Shown one piece after another: positions 46,001 through 56,803 of a stretch of 64,000 nt of DNA. Within the stretch, counting starts at the first letter, position 1, and each line of letters opens with the position of its first letter. This DNA comes from Loripinus fragilis. Its lineage: Eukaryota; Mollusca; Bivalvia; Lucinida; Lucinidae. Made by a program: the position numbers and the translations under genes. The DNA lies in NCBI GenBank assembly GCA_964019695.1, contig OZ026528.1:52420495-52484494 (forward strand), written 5' to 3'. The notes under the pieces are model-generated. The model worked only from the letters and a program-made list of their open reading frames with translations, made no database searches and was not told the origin of the DNA.

Positions 46001-46072
46001 CGCAGTCTCGTCTGAGCCTCCACTGCTCGCCGATGTGTTGAGTACAAAAGTTTCTCGAGCTGGCCTAATTTC

Positions 46073-47794
46073 TTACTTCAATGTGAACACCAGTATGTCA
46101 TTATGTTCTCTGCATGTTATCACAAGAGTTCTATCTCTGCGACGGAAGCTGGTTGTGTATGGCTGATATAGACCATCTTTTTCCGTCAGGAACTCACGTA
46201 CTTCTTTGCCATCTCTTGTTATCAAAAATACTTTATGGCTTTTCCAGTCGCACACTAACAGGTTTTCATTTTCAACCACTCTTATACCCAAACAATCCTT
46301 AAACAAAGTATTAGATACAGTGTTGAGAACATTACCATTGCTTTCAAGACAATATACTGCAGATGTATTTGAATTTACATCCACGCCAGACACATATATC
46401 TTTTCATCATTCGACACGTCAATATATAAAGACTCTTTGAATAGTACTTTACCATCTTTGGAATTGTATGGGCTGATCATACGCTTCTGGTTCCCAGTTA
46501 GGTCATAAATTCCGATCTTGTATTCTTCTGAATCGTCGAATGATATATAGATACTTTCACGTGAAACAGCCACACCATAGCATTTCATCCCAAGATCTAC
46601 CTTATGGCCTAAAGCAAGTGAAGGCGTCACCTGAATGAGCTGTAAGTATTGTTCATCCGGGAAAGTTACTATCACTTGGTGTTGATCTACAGGAGCTACA
46701 TCCCAAGGTTGTCCAGGCACGTCAATACTTTCCTTCATTTGCAAGCTTTTATCTAGAAGTTTTAATTTCTTATTGTCACGATCACAAAGAATTAGTTCCC
46801 CTGATGGCAGGAAAGCAGATCCAGAAATGAACGCATATACAGATTGTGAATTGACATTGATTTTATTTCCTGCTGTTACAGACATTTCATCAAAGCCTTT
46901 CTGCTGTGGTATTCTAGATGTATTGCATCTAACCGTTCCTAGATCTTGATCAGCAGCAATATTTATCGCTTGATTACATTCAAAAGAAATATGAGGCTGG
47001 TATACTTCTTTGGTGATTTCTTCTGTAATTGTTGTAAAAGACTTCACTGCTTGTGATAGTTGTATATTATACATAAGTATACCTTGCTTGTCGTGTTGTT
47101 CTTTTGCCAACTGAAGTTTCCTACTGTACGTATCTAAGCTATTCTGTGCGGCTTTACATGTATCTATTTGTTGGTTTATAGTCTTCGTTTCTTGAGTTTT
47201 AAAGACATTTATGTCTGAAAGTGCTTTAGCTTCCATTCTTTCGAGATTTCTGCTAAGCTCTTCTCGAAATTGTTTTGCTCTGTCTTGACAGTCTTTGGCC
47301 TCCAAAGAAAGAATGTTCAAGTCCTTTTCTCTACTCTCCTGTAGTGCTGTTATCGTTTCATTCAACTCGTTCAAGTTGCCAATAGTTTCCTCTGTACTAT
47401 CAACATCAAAATCATTGCTTTCATCTGCAATATCGCTAGTTTTACATCTTCTATGGTGAAGAGCATTACAGTTTACACAAACAAGGCTACAATGTTCTTT
47501 ACAATATACAGATACCTTGTTTTGCACACAGGAACATAGAACTGTATCTAAAACCGCCATTTCTCCCTCTGATCGCTTTGGTGGCATTAATTCTCCAGAT
47601 AGCAGCTTATGCGAACGTGTCAATTTCAGTTTCCCATGTGAAGTTTTACACGACTCACATAAATATTCTGCGCATTCCTGGCAGTAGGATGCAGCTTTCT
47701 TTGAGATATGGTCATATTCACATGGGTCACATGCTATGGTAAAACTTTCTTCCGAAGAAACGTGACCTCCTTTAGCACCATCAATTGAGTCCAT
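46073..47794 (-). CDS. TRIM-like B-box/NHL-like protein, paralogue B
   Basis: A 573-codon frame collinear with paralogue A. The first 75 residues differ at only five positions, and all eight ligands of the first B-box are kept. In the second B-box, H92 is replaced by N (CSCVQN against CSCMKH in A), removing a predicted zinc ligand, while C98, H101, C106, C109, H113 and C117 remain. The coiled-coil region (about 121-260) is the most diverged part. The propeller half keeps its blade motifs (GELILCDRDNKKLKLLD, ENLLVCDWKSHKVFLI) and has a two-residue deletion near 310-325. Start and stop match A, and the 5' splice acceptor is conserved (exon from 47812). The intact frame despite much divergence suggests a functional gene. 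Partner and substrate unknown. Confidence 0.9.
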   Translation of the reverse strand: MDSIDGAKGGHVSSEESFTIACDPCEYDHISKKAASYCQECAEYLCESCKTSHGKLKLTRSHKLLSGELMPPKRSEGEMAVLDTVLCSCVQNKVSVYCKEHCSLVCVNCNALHHRRCKTSDIADESNDFDVDSTEETIGNLNELNETITALQESREKDLNILSLEAKDCQDRAKQFREELSRNLERMEAKALSDINVFKTQETKTINQQIDTCKAAQNSLDTYSRKLQLAKEQHDKQGILMYNIQLSQAVKSFTTITEEITKEVYQPHISFECNQAINIAADQDLGTVRCNTSRIPQQKGFDEMSVTAGNKINVNSQSVYAFISGSAFLPSGELILCDRDNKKLKLLDKSLQMKESIDVPGQPWDVAPVDQHQVIVTFPDEQYLQLIQVTPSLALGHKVDLGMKCYGVAVSRESIYISFDDSEEYKIGIYDLTGNQKRMISPYNSKDGKVLFKESLYIDVSNDEKIYVSGVDVNSNTSAVYCLESNGNVLNTVSNTLFKDCLGIRVVENENLLVCDWKSHKVFLITRDGKEVREFLTEKDGLYQPYTTSFRRRDRTLVITCREHNDILVFTLK

Positions 47795-47965
47795 GTTTCT
47801 GTATGAGTGCCTCTGAAATTACAGAATTAAGTTCATAAAACAAACATTTGCCAATGTTTCATGTCCATATTTGGTATTCCACAATATATGAATAAAGAAA
47901 GACAAGAGCCTAAAAATTGAAAAACAAATGAGCCAATATATGAGATTTTGGAATATATTATATAT

Positions 47966-48031
47966 GCGAGCAGCTGTAGCTCAGACGAGCCTGTGCATAT
48001 GCACAGTCTCGCCAGAGTCTATTCTGCTCGC
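47966..48031. repeat. 66-bp palindrome, copy B equivalent
   Basis: GCGAGCAGCTGTAGCTCAGA to the arm ending TCTGCTCGC, at the same place as 8164-8229 in copy A. Confidence 0.85.
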
Positions 48032-48888
48032 AAACACAAAGTGTGGAATTAGATAAAGTGTCTGATCCAACTTAAGACTAGTTATGGCTAGTTACATATG
48101 CAAGTTTAAAGAGCAATTTTACGCATGTGCCTTAACATGCTTTGGAAACGGTCCTTTGGAAAGCATGGGATTCTAAAGTGGTCAGCTGGTACGTCTTACA
48201 ATGGAAGAGGTGTCATGGCATCAACGGGTTTGCACCGTAAAAAAGATAACTTAAGTTATATATTTAGTTATGTTGGTCATACGAATATCAATATATGTTA
48301 CAGAATTATATGGGGAACATTTGTGTGAAATTATATCAATTCTGATCAGCCGTTAAGGGGGAGATGCTGGTTTAAGATGTTTCTATTGTAGCGTTGGTGG
48401 CCATTTTGTTCAGCAGAGCGAACTCATTTGCGCAATTTTGACTGAGAGTCTAATGGAGAACACTTATTTTAACTTTCTTTAAAAAAAATCTAACGAGTAG
48501 TTAAGGAGATATCATTTATAGAAAAAGTGTACAGACAGTGAAGACGTGCGACGGACGTTGACTGTCACAATAAAACATTCACATAATGAGTATGACGTAC
48601 TGACAGAGCCTAATACTATTATCTCACCTCAGATGAGCTAAAACTTGAAATACAAATATATTTCAATACTTGTGCCGATAATATGATGTACTGACAGACA
48701 GAGCCTATTACTATTAGCTCACCCAAGTAGCTGGTGAGGGACAGAGCTTATTGAGTAATTTATCCTGCACTATTACTTATAATAGTATACCTTTTTACAA
48801 ATTTAGTGGCAGCAGAATTGCCACTGATGCTGGTGTAACATTACAATTGATTTAAAAATTATATTTTATGCAATTGTAATGATTCAGA

Positions 48889-49200
48889 TTTTTGGTTTGG
48901 TTTGATTCTTTACGCCCCGATCAACAGCTATGGTCATGTCGGGATGGTCAGTTCACCTAACCACACTTTTTTCCTGGTCAAGCTTGACTAAGCAGTTAAC
49001 CAGTACTTCGTGCACATACTTTCATTTGTAACTGACAACAACCCTTCTTGGATCAGCGGAAGGGAGGGGAATGACCGTTTCATGATCAATCTTCCTTGAA
49101 AGTATGGGACCGAAACGGGATCGAACGCACGACCCCTGGATCTGCAGTCAGACACTTATCTACAGCCAGACACGTTACGGACTGTGCTTTGCGGCCTGGC
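48889..49200 (-). mobile_element. SINE-2, minus strand, in copy B
   Basis: Same family, orientation and site as 15124-15432. Target duplication AATGATTCAGA (48878-48888) and AACGATTCAGA (49201-49211). The tail reads GGGGCGTAAAGAATCAAACC on the minus strand. Confidence 0.92.
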
Positions 49201-49644
49201 AACGATTCAGAAAACAGCAACAACAATAACAGGTAGATATGTTTAGGATTATCACTGGAAAATGGTTCATCTCATATTGGTATAGTTCGAAAATAAGGGT
49301 AAGTTTAAACCAAAAGGGATGGCAGTTCAGCTGCCACCTATTTTGGTTTTAGCGTACACATTTGTTTTACAGAGTGGATATTATAAATAGCTTAGGCACT
49401 TTAATTTCCTTTTCATCATATAGTTAAACACTTCTATAAAGGGAAACTTCATGATATCTATGTTATATCCTAGAATGGAGTTTTTCATATTCATTGTTAA
49501 CAAAAATGTGTTATATGAACAATTGTATATCCAAGTAATACGGAATTCTGTAACTTTAGCATTTTAAGGTAACATATAGACTGATTTTGGCAGAATGGTC
49601 AAGGTAGGCAATAAAAGTCTCATTAGGGCTTGTAGCAGATGATA

Positions 49645-50098
49645 AATGGGAAGGATCTCAAGCGCTACACGATAGAATGCATTATCAAGGGGGACAATCA
49701 CGTGATACACATGTGGTAATCTCACATGTTTTGTTTACCTTTTGATTGAAGGTGTTTCTGACAATTATCTTCTAGTTATATTTAGTGGAGTGCAGAAATG
49801 ACACCTAGTGCAGAGTACCCAGACTAGGATATTCTTCCTTATGACGCTGTACTTTTAGACTATAGTTCTCTTAAAATTCGTCGCAAGGTTGTGTTATATG
49901 AGTTATTAGGAATCACACGTAGTTTTCAAACAAAATGGAGAGGTCTCACGCTTGTAAATTGTTAAATGAAATTCACATGGATTTTAAACTACACAGCTGC
50001 TGTTCATGAATATTATTGTAGAGTGAGCCATCCAGCTAACAGTCTCTGCCATTGGAAAATGGGAAAAATCTCAAGCGCTACACGATAGAGTGCATTAA
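49645..50098. mobile_element. Insertion of about 400 bp between 40-bp direct repeats
   Basis: ATCTCAAGCGCTACACGATA followed by GARTGCATTA occurs at about 49653-49686 and 50064-50097. Copy C has this sequence once (16054). The inserted DNA contains a broken frame with DAVLLDYSSLKIRRKVVLYE, unrecognised. It could be an insertion with an unusually long target duplication, or a local tandem duplication with later change. Confidence 0.55.
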
Positions 50099-50393
50099 CA
50101 CATATTTACGTTAAGTACCAAACAGCAACCTCGACTGAATAAATTGTGAATGAGGTTCGTGTATATGGTAATAGATTCATGTAGAATTGTATGGCTGCAA
50201 ACTGAGAAATGAATTGAGAGCGAGGTTTGTGTCCTTGAACAGATACTGTGAATGCTAACTAAGTATCACGGAACCACTGGGTGTAAACGGGTCTTGCTCA
50301 AGGACACAGTGCAGTGTCTACGATGAGCCTCCAGCCAGCGACGCCTAGATCTCCGAGTCAAACATTCTACTATAGTTGAACTTCCACAATTAG

Positions 50394-50575
50394 GGAGCGC
50401 AGTGGCTATATGGTAGAAAGCTTGTCTCGAGATCGAGAGGGTGCGGGTACGAGCCTTACCAGCGCCTTGAGCAAGACACATGTATATTAATCCTTGCTTA
50501 CTACTGGTTAAACCCAGAAAGACACGTCCCGACGTTGATGAGACGTAAAGAATCAACTCAAACAAATAAAAAAAT
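50394..50575 (+). mobile_element. SINE-1, plus strand
   Basis: Head GGGAGCGCAGTGGCTATATG, then box B-like GGTACGAGCCTTACC, body GCGCCTTGAGCAAGACACAT, and tail GATGAGACGTAAAGAATCAA with an A-rich end. Copy C has only the head of this insertion (16345). Confidence 0.85.
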
Positions 50576-50639
50576 ACATAAAACGAAGTTTTTGTGTATA
50601 TGTTTCGAACTAAATGAATTATTTGTTTATCTTTTGTTT

Positions 50640-50847
50640 GGGAGCGCAGTGGCTCAGTGGTAGTGTGCTGGACTTGAGAACGAGGGGCCGTGGGTTGGAG
50701 CCTCAGCGGCGTCACTGCGTTGTGTCCTTGAGCAAGACATATTAATCCTAGCTTCGTACTGGTTCAACTCAGGAAGACCCCTCCCTACATAATTGAAATA
50801 TTGTTAATGGGACGTAAAGAATCAAATCAAACGAACAAACAAAAATA
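50640..50847 (+). mobile_element. SINE-1, plus strand, 11-bp target duplication
   Basis: Full element: box A TGGCTCAGTGGTAG, box B GGGTTGGAGCCTC, body GTCCTTGAGCAAGACATATT, tail TTAATGGGACGTAAAGAATC. ATCTTTTGTTT flanks it at 50629-50639 and 50848-50858. The 149-codon minus-strand frame 50266-50715 is a translation of SINE-1 DNA. Confidence 0.92.
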
Positions 50848-51509
50848 ATCTTTTGTTTTTCTGTTACCTAATAAGGGCAGGTACAAATGTATTCTTATAA
50901 CTGTGCGACTGATAGATGCAACAAAAACACTGCCTACATAATATTATGGCTGTCAATAACTTCTTACTCAATTTTTAGTGAAACTTTTGATCTACTTTCG
51001 GTTTGCTATTATTTATTAGAGTGATTTATCTCCCTTGAACAAATTCATACATTCTATATTACCTGAGCATTGAATGAGCAACCAACAGCTTTGCTACAGA
51101 TAACTGCTGACAATACACGTTGACTGTCCATTTACTTATAAATCATTTTTAATGTCTTCTTACCCACACGCAGCAGAATGGAACATACTTTTCGACCGAC
51201 TTTCGTTTTCCTAATACTTATAAGAGGAGTCACGACTTCCTTGTACCTGGGTGACCCACAGTGGAAAAAAACATTATTAAAATTATGACTGTCAACTTAT
51301 AGATAATTTTCTGGCTGTAACGTGTTTACTTACCAACATGCAGCAAACTATTCAGTTAAACTAAATGTCCAACAGTTGTGACTATATGACGTTGTTAAAA
51401 CAAGTACATGCAAACAAAGAACAAGTATAAGCTTTAAAAAAACAAGTATAAGCTTTTTTTAATAATAGCTTGAGATCTGTTTGATTCATAAGAAATTACA
51501 GTGTACGCA

Positions 51510-51548
51510 TGTGCGTGCGTGCGTGCATGCGTGTTTGTGTGTGTGTGT
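51510..51548. repeat. GTGC/GT microsatellite
   Basis: Imperfect GTGCGTGCGTGCGTGC followed by GTGTGTGT. Confidence 0.9.
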
Positions 51549-52149
51549 TATTTTTCGCAAACTGTCTCGATGTTGAGTAGGAGTAAATGGTAATATTGGT
51601 CCCATGGTATGAGACGTTGCATTCTTCTTCATTTTCATTAGGGTGATAATTAGCTGAGTGCGCATTCTATTGATAAACTTCTGTTTGGATATGCAACTAT
51701 ATTGCTGCAGACCTGAACCCCTCCATCAAAAGCTATTATACCTGTTAGTCATGACTTTGGATCATATGTGTGCTCAAAATATTCTTGTAGTTAGACTTAT
51801 TCTGTAGTAGAATAAACATGTAGATAGCATGGTTTCATTATTACGATACAACGTCTAAGTGAAAATAATACTGAATGCTATAACGGATGGACATCATGGA
51901 GACTATTGCCAAATCGCGCTGACGAACGCAGGCCTGTCCCCATACCACACCCAGAATATGTCAACATGATGGAAAAATACATTTTTTGTGTCAGTTTACA
52001 TTGAAAAAGAGAGCTTTTGACACCTGTTCTGAATGTATCAACCCTTATTTTTAATTCTTAAGCAATGGTTAAATCAGTTCATGTACTCTAAAGGATTATG
52101 CCCAAATTTTCCGTTGGGATGATTTTCACACCAAGTAACAAAACGACGC
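51549..52149. other. No gene seen
   Basis: No repeat pair, exon or RNA gene recognised. Confidence 0.45.
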
Positions 52150-52505
52150 TGGAGTTTCAACGCTGTCATTATCCCCACGCTTTTTTACAAAAGCGAAGGG
52201 GATATTGTTATCGCCTCCGTCTGTTATGCTATCTCCTTCTAAACCATTGGGCGAAATTCAACCAAGTTTGGTGTGTGAGTTACTCACATAAATGGGGCGT
52301 GCAACGGCAATTTTATTTTTGGCCCCGCCCCCTGGGGCTCTGGGGAGGGGTCAAAAGGTCAAATATCATCAAATTTCAATTACAAAGTTAATTTGAAAGA
52401 TTTTTATACAAAACTTTGTATGTGTTCTCAAAAATGAAAGATACAAAACATATCAGACGGGATTTTCTTTCTGTCGCCTGGGTCATGCCCTAGGGGTAGG
52501 CTTGG
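52150..52505 (+). repeat. Intergenic repeat, CGCCTCCGTCTG type
   Basis: Single unit homologous to 28555-28990 (GGGGATATTGTTATCGCCTC, CCCCGCCCCCTGGGGC, ATATCAGACGGGATTTTC). Confidence 0.7.
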
Positions 52506-52577
52506 GGGTACTTAGGGGTCCAAAATTAAATTTCGTCCGGTTATTTTCTAACTCAACAAATCTTCACATTTGCACGA

Positions 52578-54125
52578 ACTCTTAAGCCCCTATCACACTG
52601 GACTGTGACTGTTTTGTGACAACTGGCTACAACAGGCATCGCGAGTGGGTCGCAAAGCAGTCTTGAAACTGTTGCCAGAGATTCGTAATTTCCTCGCATG
52701 TGTCGCCAAGTGGCGCAAAGTAGTTGCGAAAATTTTGAACATGTTCAAACATTTTATGCAACAAAATTCCTTGCAAAATAGTCGCAAAGTCATCGCGGGT
52801 GTCTAAAACCCGTCGCGAACCTGTCGCTGACCCCTCGCAATTGCGTTGCAATCATTTTGGAACAGGACATATTTGTGAGATAAATAAGACTGAATTGCAA
52901 ACCAATTGCGACGTAAATGAGACACTTTGCTACTACATTGTGAGTAAAATAAACTAAGCGACGTTCCGGTAAACGTTGTGAGACAATCGCACGAGCGTCT
53001 CACGACTATCATGCGAGTGTCTTAAATTTCACGCTATTATGTCGCCAAAGGTTCGTTAAAAGTGTTTCTCGTATCTGAGATGATAGTTCCTTCTTAGTAC
53101 GAGATCTTGGTTAGGCCTACTTAAGAGTATACACTGTTGACTAATTCCAGTTGTCAAGTATTATTGCTATCTGAGAGGATGGTTTAATAGAAGTACGGTG
53201 TATTGATTAGGCCTACTTACATGTATACTGTTCGGACTAATTTCAGTTATTACAAGTGGATCTGATATCTGAGAGGATAGTTTATGTTAAGTATGTGGGT
53301 TGATTAGTTTACTGTTTCTTTTACAGTATAAAGGTATGGTTATTGTGACTTGGTTTGACAAAAACAGCCTGCTTAATCTCAGAAGCCGTTCTAAGGCTTA
53401 AATTCGACATACAGAACCCTTTAAACAAATTACATGTATCACAGCAATGGACAACAAAGCTTCCGATTAGAACGTGCATCAGTGCAGTCTGGTCTGTGCC
53501 TTTGTTGTTCGTGTAACTGTACAAAAAAATCGCAGGACGGGGCTCATCTGAACTCGTTTTATTTTTGGTTTGATCGGGCTAATCATACCATATATACATT
53601 GTAAGGGCAATTAAAACACTTCCTTTCTGCAATGTAAGCTGCTGGATGAGCTACAGCAAATGTGCAGTTTAAATGAGTTAACTTCAAGGCACCATTCTTT
53701 TTTCTACCATTCAGCAGCCCAACACCACCCAGCAGAGTGGCACCTCCCAACAATTCAGCATCCTGGTACATGTAACTTATCTTAGTCTGAAGTTTCAATG
53801 ATTGCTAATAATATTTATTTTTCTTGGTTTATCATTTCTCACAAAACCATCATGCGACTATTGCACGACATATGCGCGACAGTCGCACGACGATCGTGAG
53901 AATGTCGTGAAGTGGTGGATGGTAATAAATGTTCGCAATTTCATCGGACGAACATCGCCAATGATTCGTGCGATAATCGTACGACATTCGTGCGACTGTC
54001 GCAAATATGTCTTTATTACCCATTTGGTGTGACCGCAATGTGTAAGTGGTTGCAATGTCGTATTTCTGTCGCAATACGTTTCTCAAAATAGTCTCGAAAT
54101 GCTCGCATCAAAGTGAGATACAAGC
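52578..54125. mobile_element. Word-rich element (TCGCAA/TCGCACGA family)
   Basis: The left end TATCACACTGGACTGTGA and the right end (complement TATCTCACTTTGATGCGA) are imperfect inverted repeats. Both subterminal zones (52578-53040 and 53850-54110) are packed with GTCGCAA, CGTCGCGA, TCGTGCGA and GTCGCACGACGAT words on both strands. The core (53040-53850) holds a three-unit tandem repeat and half of an AACAAAGGC palindrome. No transposase. Confidence 0.6.
53070..53310. repeat. Three-unit tandem repeat, 95-100 bp
   Basis: TATCTGAGAKGATRGTT recurs near 53072, 53166 and 53266, followed by TTRGTTAGGCCTACTTA-like text. Confidence 0.7.
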
Positions 54126-56100
54126 TTTAAATCATTTGCCCACTCCTTTTAGTCAAGGAGCTAGGTTTTTGAAAATTGACTTGGCACAATTGTCCAGCCA
54201 GAAAAGGTTTGACTTCTGAAATAGTTAGAACTACCCTTCTACAACATTTCTAGGCACGTCGTACAGTCAAATTGTGGTAGCAGCTTTCCAGGAGGAGTAG
54301 TTTTGTACACCTACCCCATTTCTACTATAAAAAGCAAAATGGCGACATTTGAATAAGAAATGGTATCCAAGTTGAATCCAGATGGTGCATACGGTCGTAG
54401 ACTGCCAAAACCTCGATAAGGACCTAAACAATTATGAAAATAAATTGTTTGCACCCAGATGCACAACTTTTATGTTATAACTGTCATTTACATTATATAT
54501 TCAATTACGCCTTACAAAATCAATTAATTTTGGTCAAAGTTTAATTTCATAAGTTCTATAATGGGTATATACGTTTTACATACCATGTTTGGAAAAGATA
54601 ATTACCTGACTGTTTCAAAACTGCAAACATCTTGTTTCTATCATAGTTACTTAAATAATTATAAGCTGTTGAACATGATTACCCCCAAAAATGGTAAATA
54701 TGGTTAGAACCATTTCACTTTGCAAGTTAGCATGCAATACCATATGCTGACTTTTTAAACCATAATCGATACACGATAGTAAAAAGCTATACATAACTGC
54801 GTTTCTGGTGTAAAGTTCCATATTTTAATGCTTGTATGACAATATGTAACGTACATTGCATACTTTAAGACTTCCTATATATATTGCTAAATACCTTATA
54901 TTATATGTCATATGGTATTTTATTTAGTTTCAAACCTGTTTCGATTTAAATTTATAACAAGACAGCAGTTTGTTCTGTAATATTTATCAGTTTTATTCAC
55001 TTATTATATCTATAATCATTTACATTGGCAATAAAGAAGTATTTTAAGCTTTCATCTTCACGAAATATCATTTTGATTTGTCCAAAGTTAAAGATTCTAA
55101 AACACATAAACAAAGAAATAGAGAGCTCTTTAGTAGTAGTAGAATACATTCTATTTCTTTCAAATTTATCAAAGTAACATATACAGCCATATCAAATATC
55201 ATAAGGCGCTATGTTTGTCCTAAATATTATCAAAGACAGTAAACGATTGAGCCCTGAAAAGCAAGAATATTAAGGCCGTAGAATTTTGTAATATTTATCG
55301 CAGGAGGAAAACAACACAAATAAAATTTATTGAATTGAGTCTCAACAGTCATTTAAAAATATTTTTATTTACCCAGTTAACTATTGTGCACATAATGCAA
55401 ACAAAGTCAGTAACATAATAGGGGTTAGCTCCTTGTATGATACCTAGGTTGGTTTCCCATAGAAAAAAATACAAATTACTAAATATTTAGAGAAATGGTA
55501 ATAAAATTATACTATTTTTTTTTTGCTTATATTCAGACAAAATCAATTACCTTAAGTTGGTAGGATTAGAGGTTATGCATTATACGTGTCTGTAATAAGT
55601 TATTTTTTAAAGATTATCTCTAAAATCTATTTGTATACTGACATTTACATGCATATGCAGATGATGACATATTACTTGTTTCAGCTTTTAAATATATTTG
55701 AGTTTATTTTCAGCATACCTTTTATAGTTCATTTAATGAAACTGTTAGTACCTTTGATCATTTGCTAAACTAATATCACTTTATAAGGAGAGGTTTTATA
55801 TTGAAGAAACGGTTCCCTGAAAATGGGTAAAATCAGTTATAATGGATGACAACGATCTCATGTGATATGACCATATCCAAGGAACGCATGGTAATTGCTG
55901 CTTAAGAAACTATTTTTTACACACATGACATTATCAGTCAAGGGTTATGTCAGGCTAAAAAGACATTGTGACACTCAGGTAATGTAAAATATACTTTAAA
56001 ATGTTCTTTAAGATATTGGATGGAAAAATAAAACGTGTAAAAACATGCAGTTATGAGATCTTACTCAGTTTTAGCAATCAATGCTTAAATAACTGATGAT
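54126..56100. other. No gene seen, AT-rich
   Basis: No convincing exon or duplicated segment. Short frames (for example 55586-55768) are hydrophobic, low-complexity translations. Confidence 0.5.
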
Positions 56101-56567
56101 AATTTTCACTATACAGAATGTGGCATGGCCAAATTATTACAGGAGTCTTGTAAATAAAATTCTTGATAGCAAAGCGCTATATGTATATAAACATAAGAAT
56201 GAGTTAAAGTAATAAACTAAATATCTTGTATCTTCAGACAGATAACAAATGCATTACACATAACTAGACTAGTACAAATAAGGATGAAACTAACGACTAT
56301 CGACTAATGACTAAAAACCAAACTCACTGTGTATAATAGTGTACACTGTGTAACTAATTGTGCTGAAGCGGAAAATGAATCTAAACACAAAAAAGCAACA
56401 GCTACGTGCTACAACCTTTATAGTGTAGCGGCTAGCAAACATGACTCGTAGGCTTGTGGTAACGGGTTTGAGCCTCATGACGGACAATATTTGGACCGCT
56501 TAAATACATACTGATAGGGATTTAAACGAACAGCTATTATTGAAGGATAGTGTTCTCTATCCACTTT

Positions 56568-56803
56568 TACTGTCATGCAAGCCAAGTGTGACAGTGACGT
56601 CATGTTTTGTTTACAAATTTATCAGCGACTAATAACCGATCGCGATGGATCACTTGTGTATTAATCCTATCCGCAGGATAGGATTAATACACATGTGATC
56701 TATCGATTCCCGTTAGCTCAAGTGGAGTGTACAAATTAATGTTGAACTTAACAATTGAAAACAAAATATTACGTCACTGTCACTCTTGTTTGGCACGACA
56801 GTA
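56568..56803. mobile_element. Tc1/mariner-like MITE (TA-CTGTC ends), copy 2
   Basis: TA flanks, GTGACAGTGACGTCATG and its partner, and a central palindrome TAATCCTATCCGCAGGATAG. Homologous to 13345-13574. Nested in the 4.65-kb insertion. Confidence 0.85.

Larger units (their letters stand above)
44945..51300. repeat. Segmental duplication, copy B (fullest copy)
   Basis: Contains TRIM-like gene B plus its whole 5' flank. The left part (to about 49380) matches copy A at 5450-9330. The right part (48752-51290) matches copy C at 13208-17700. It therefore bridges the two partial copies and probably shows the ancestral order. Extra sequence in B near 45060-45420 and 49670-50075. Confidence 0.9.

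Noticed and set aside
50266..50715. 149-codon minus-strand frame
   Set aside because: Spans SINE-1 copies in both orientations, with no protein motif.
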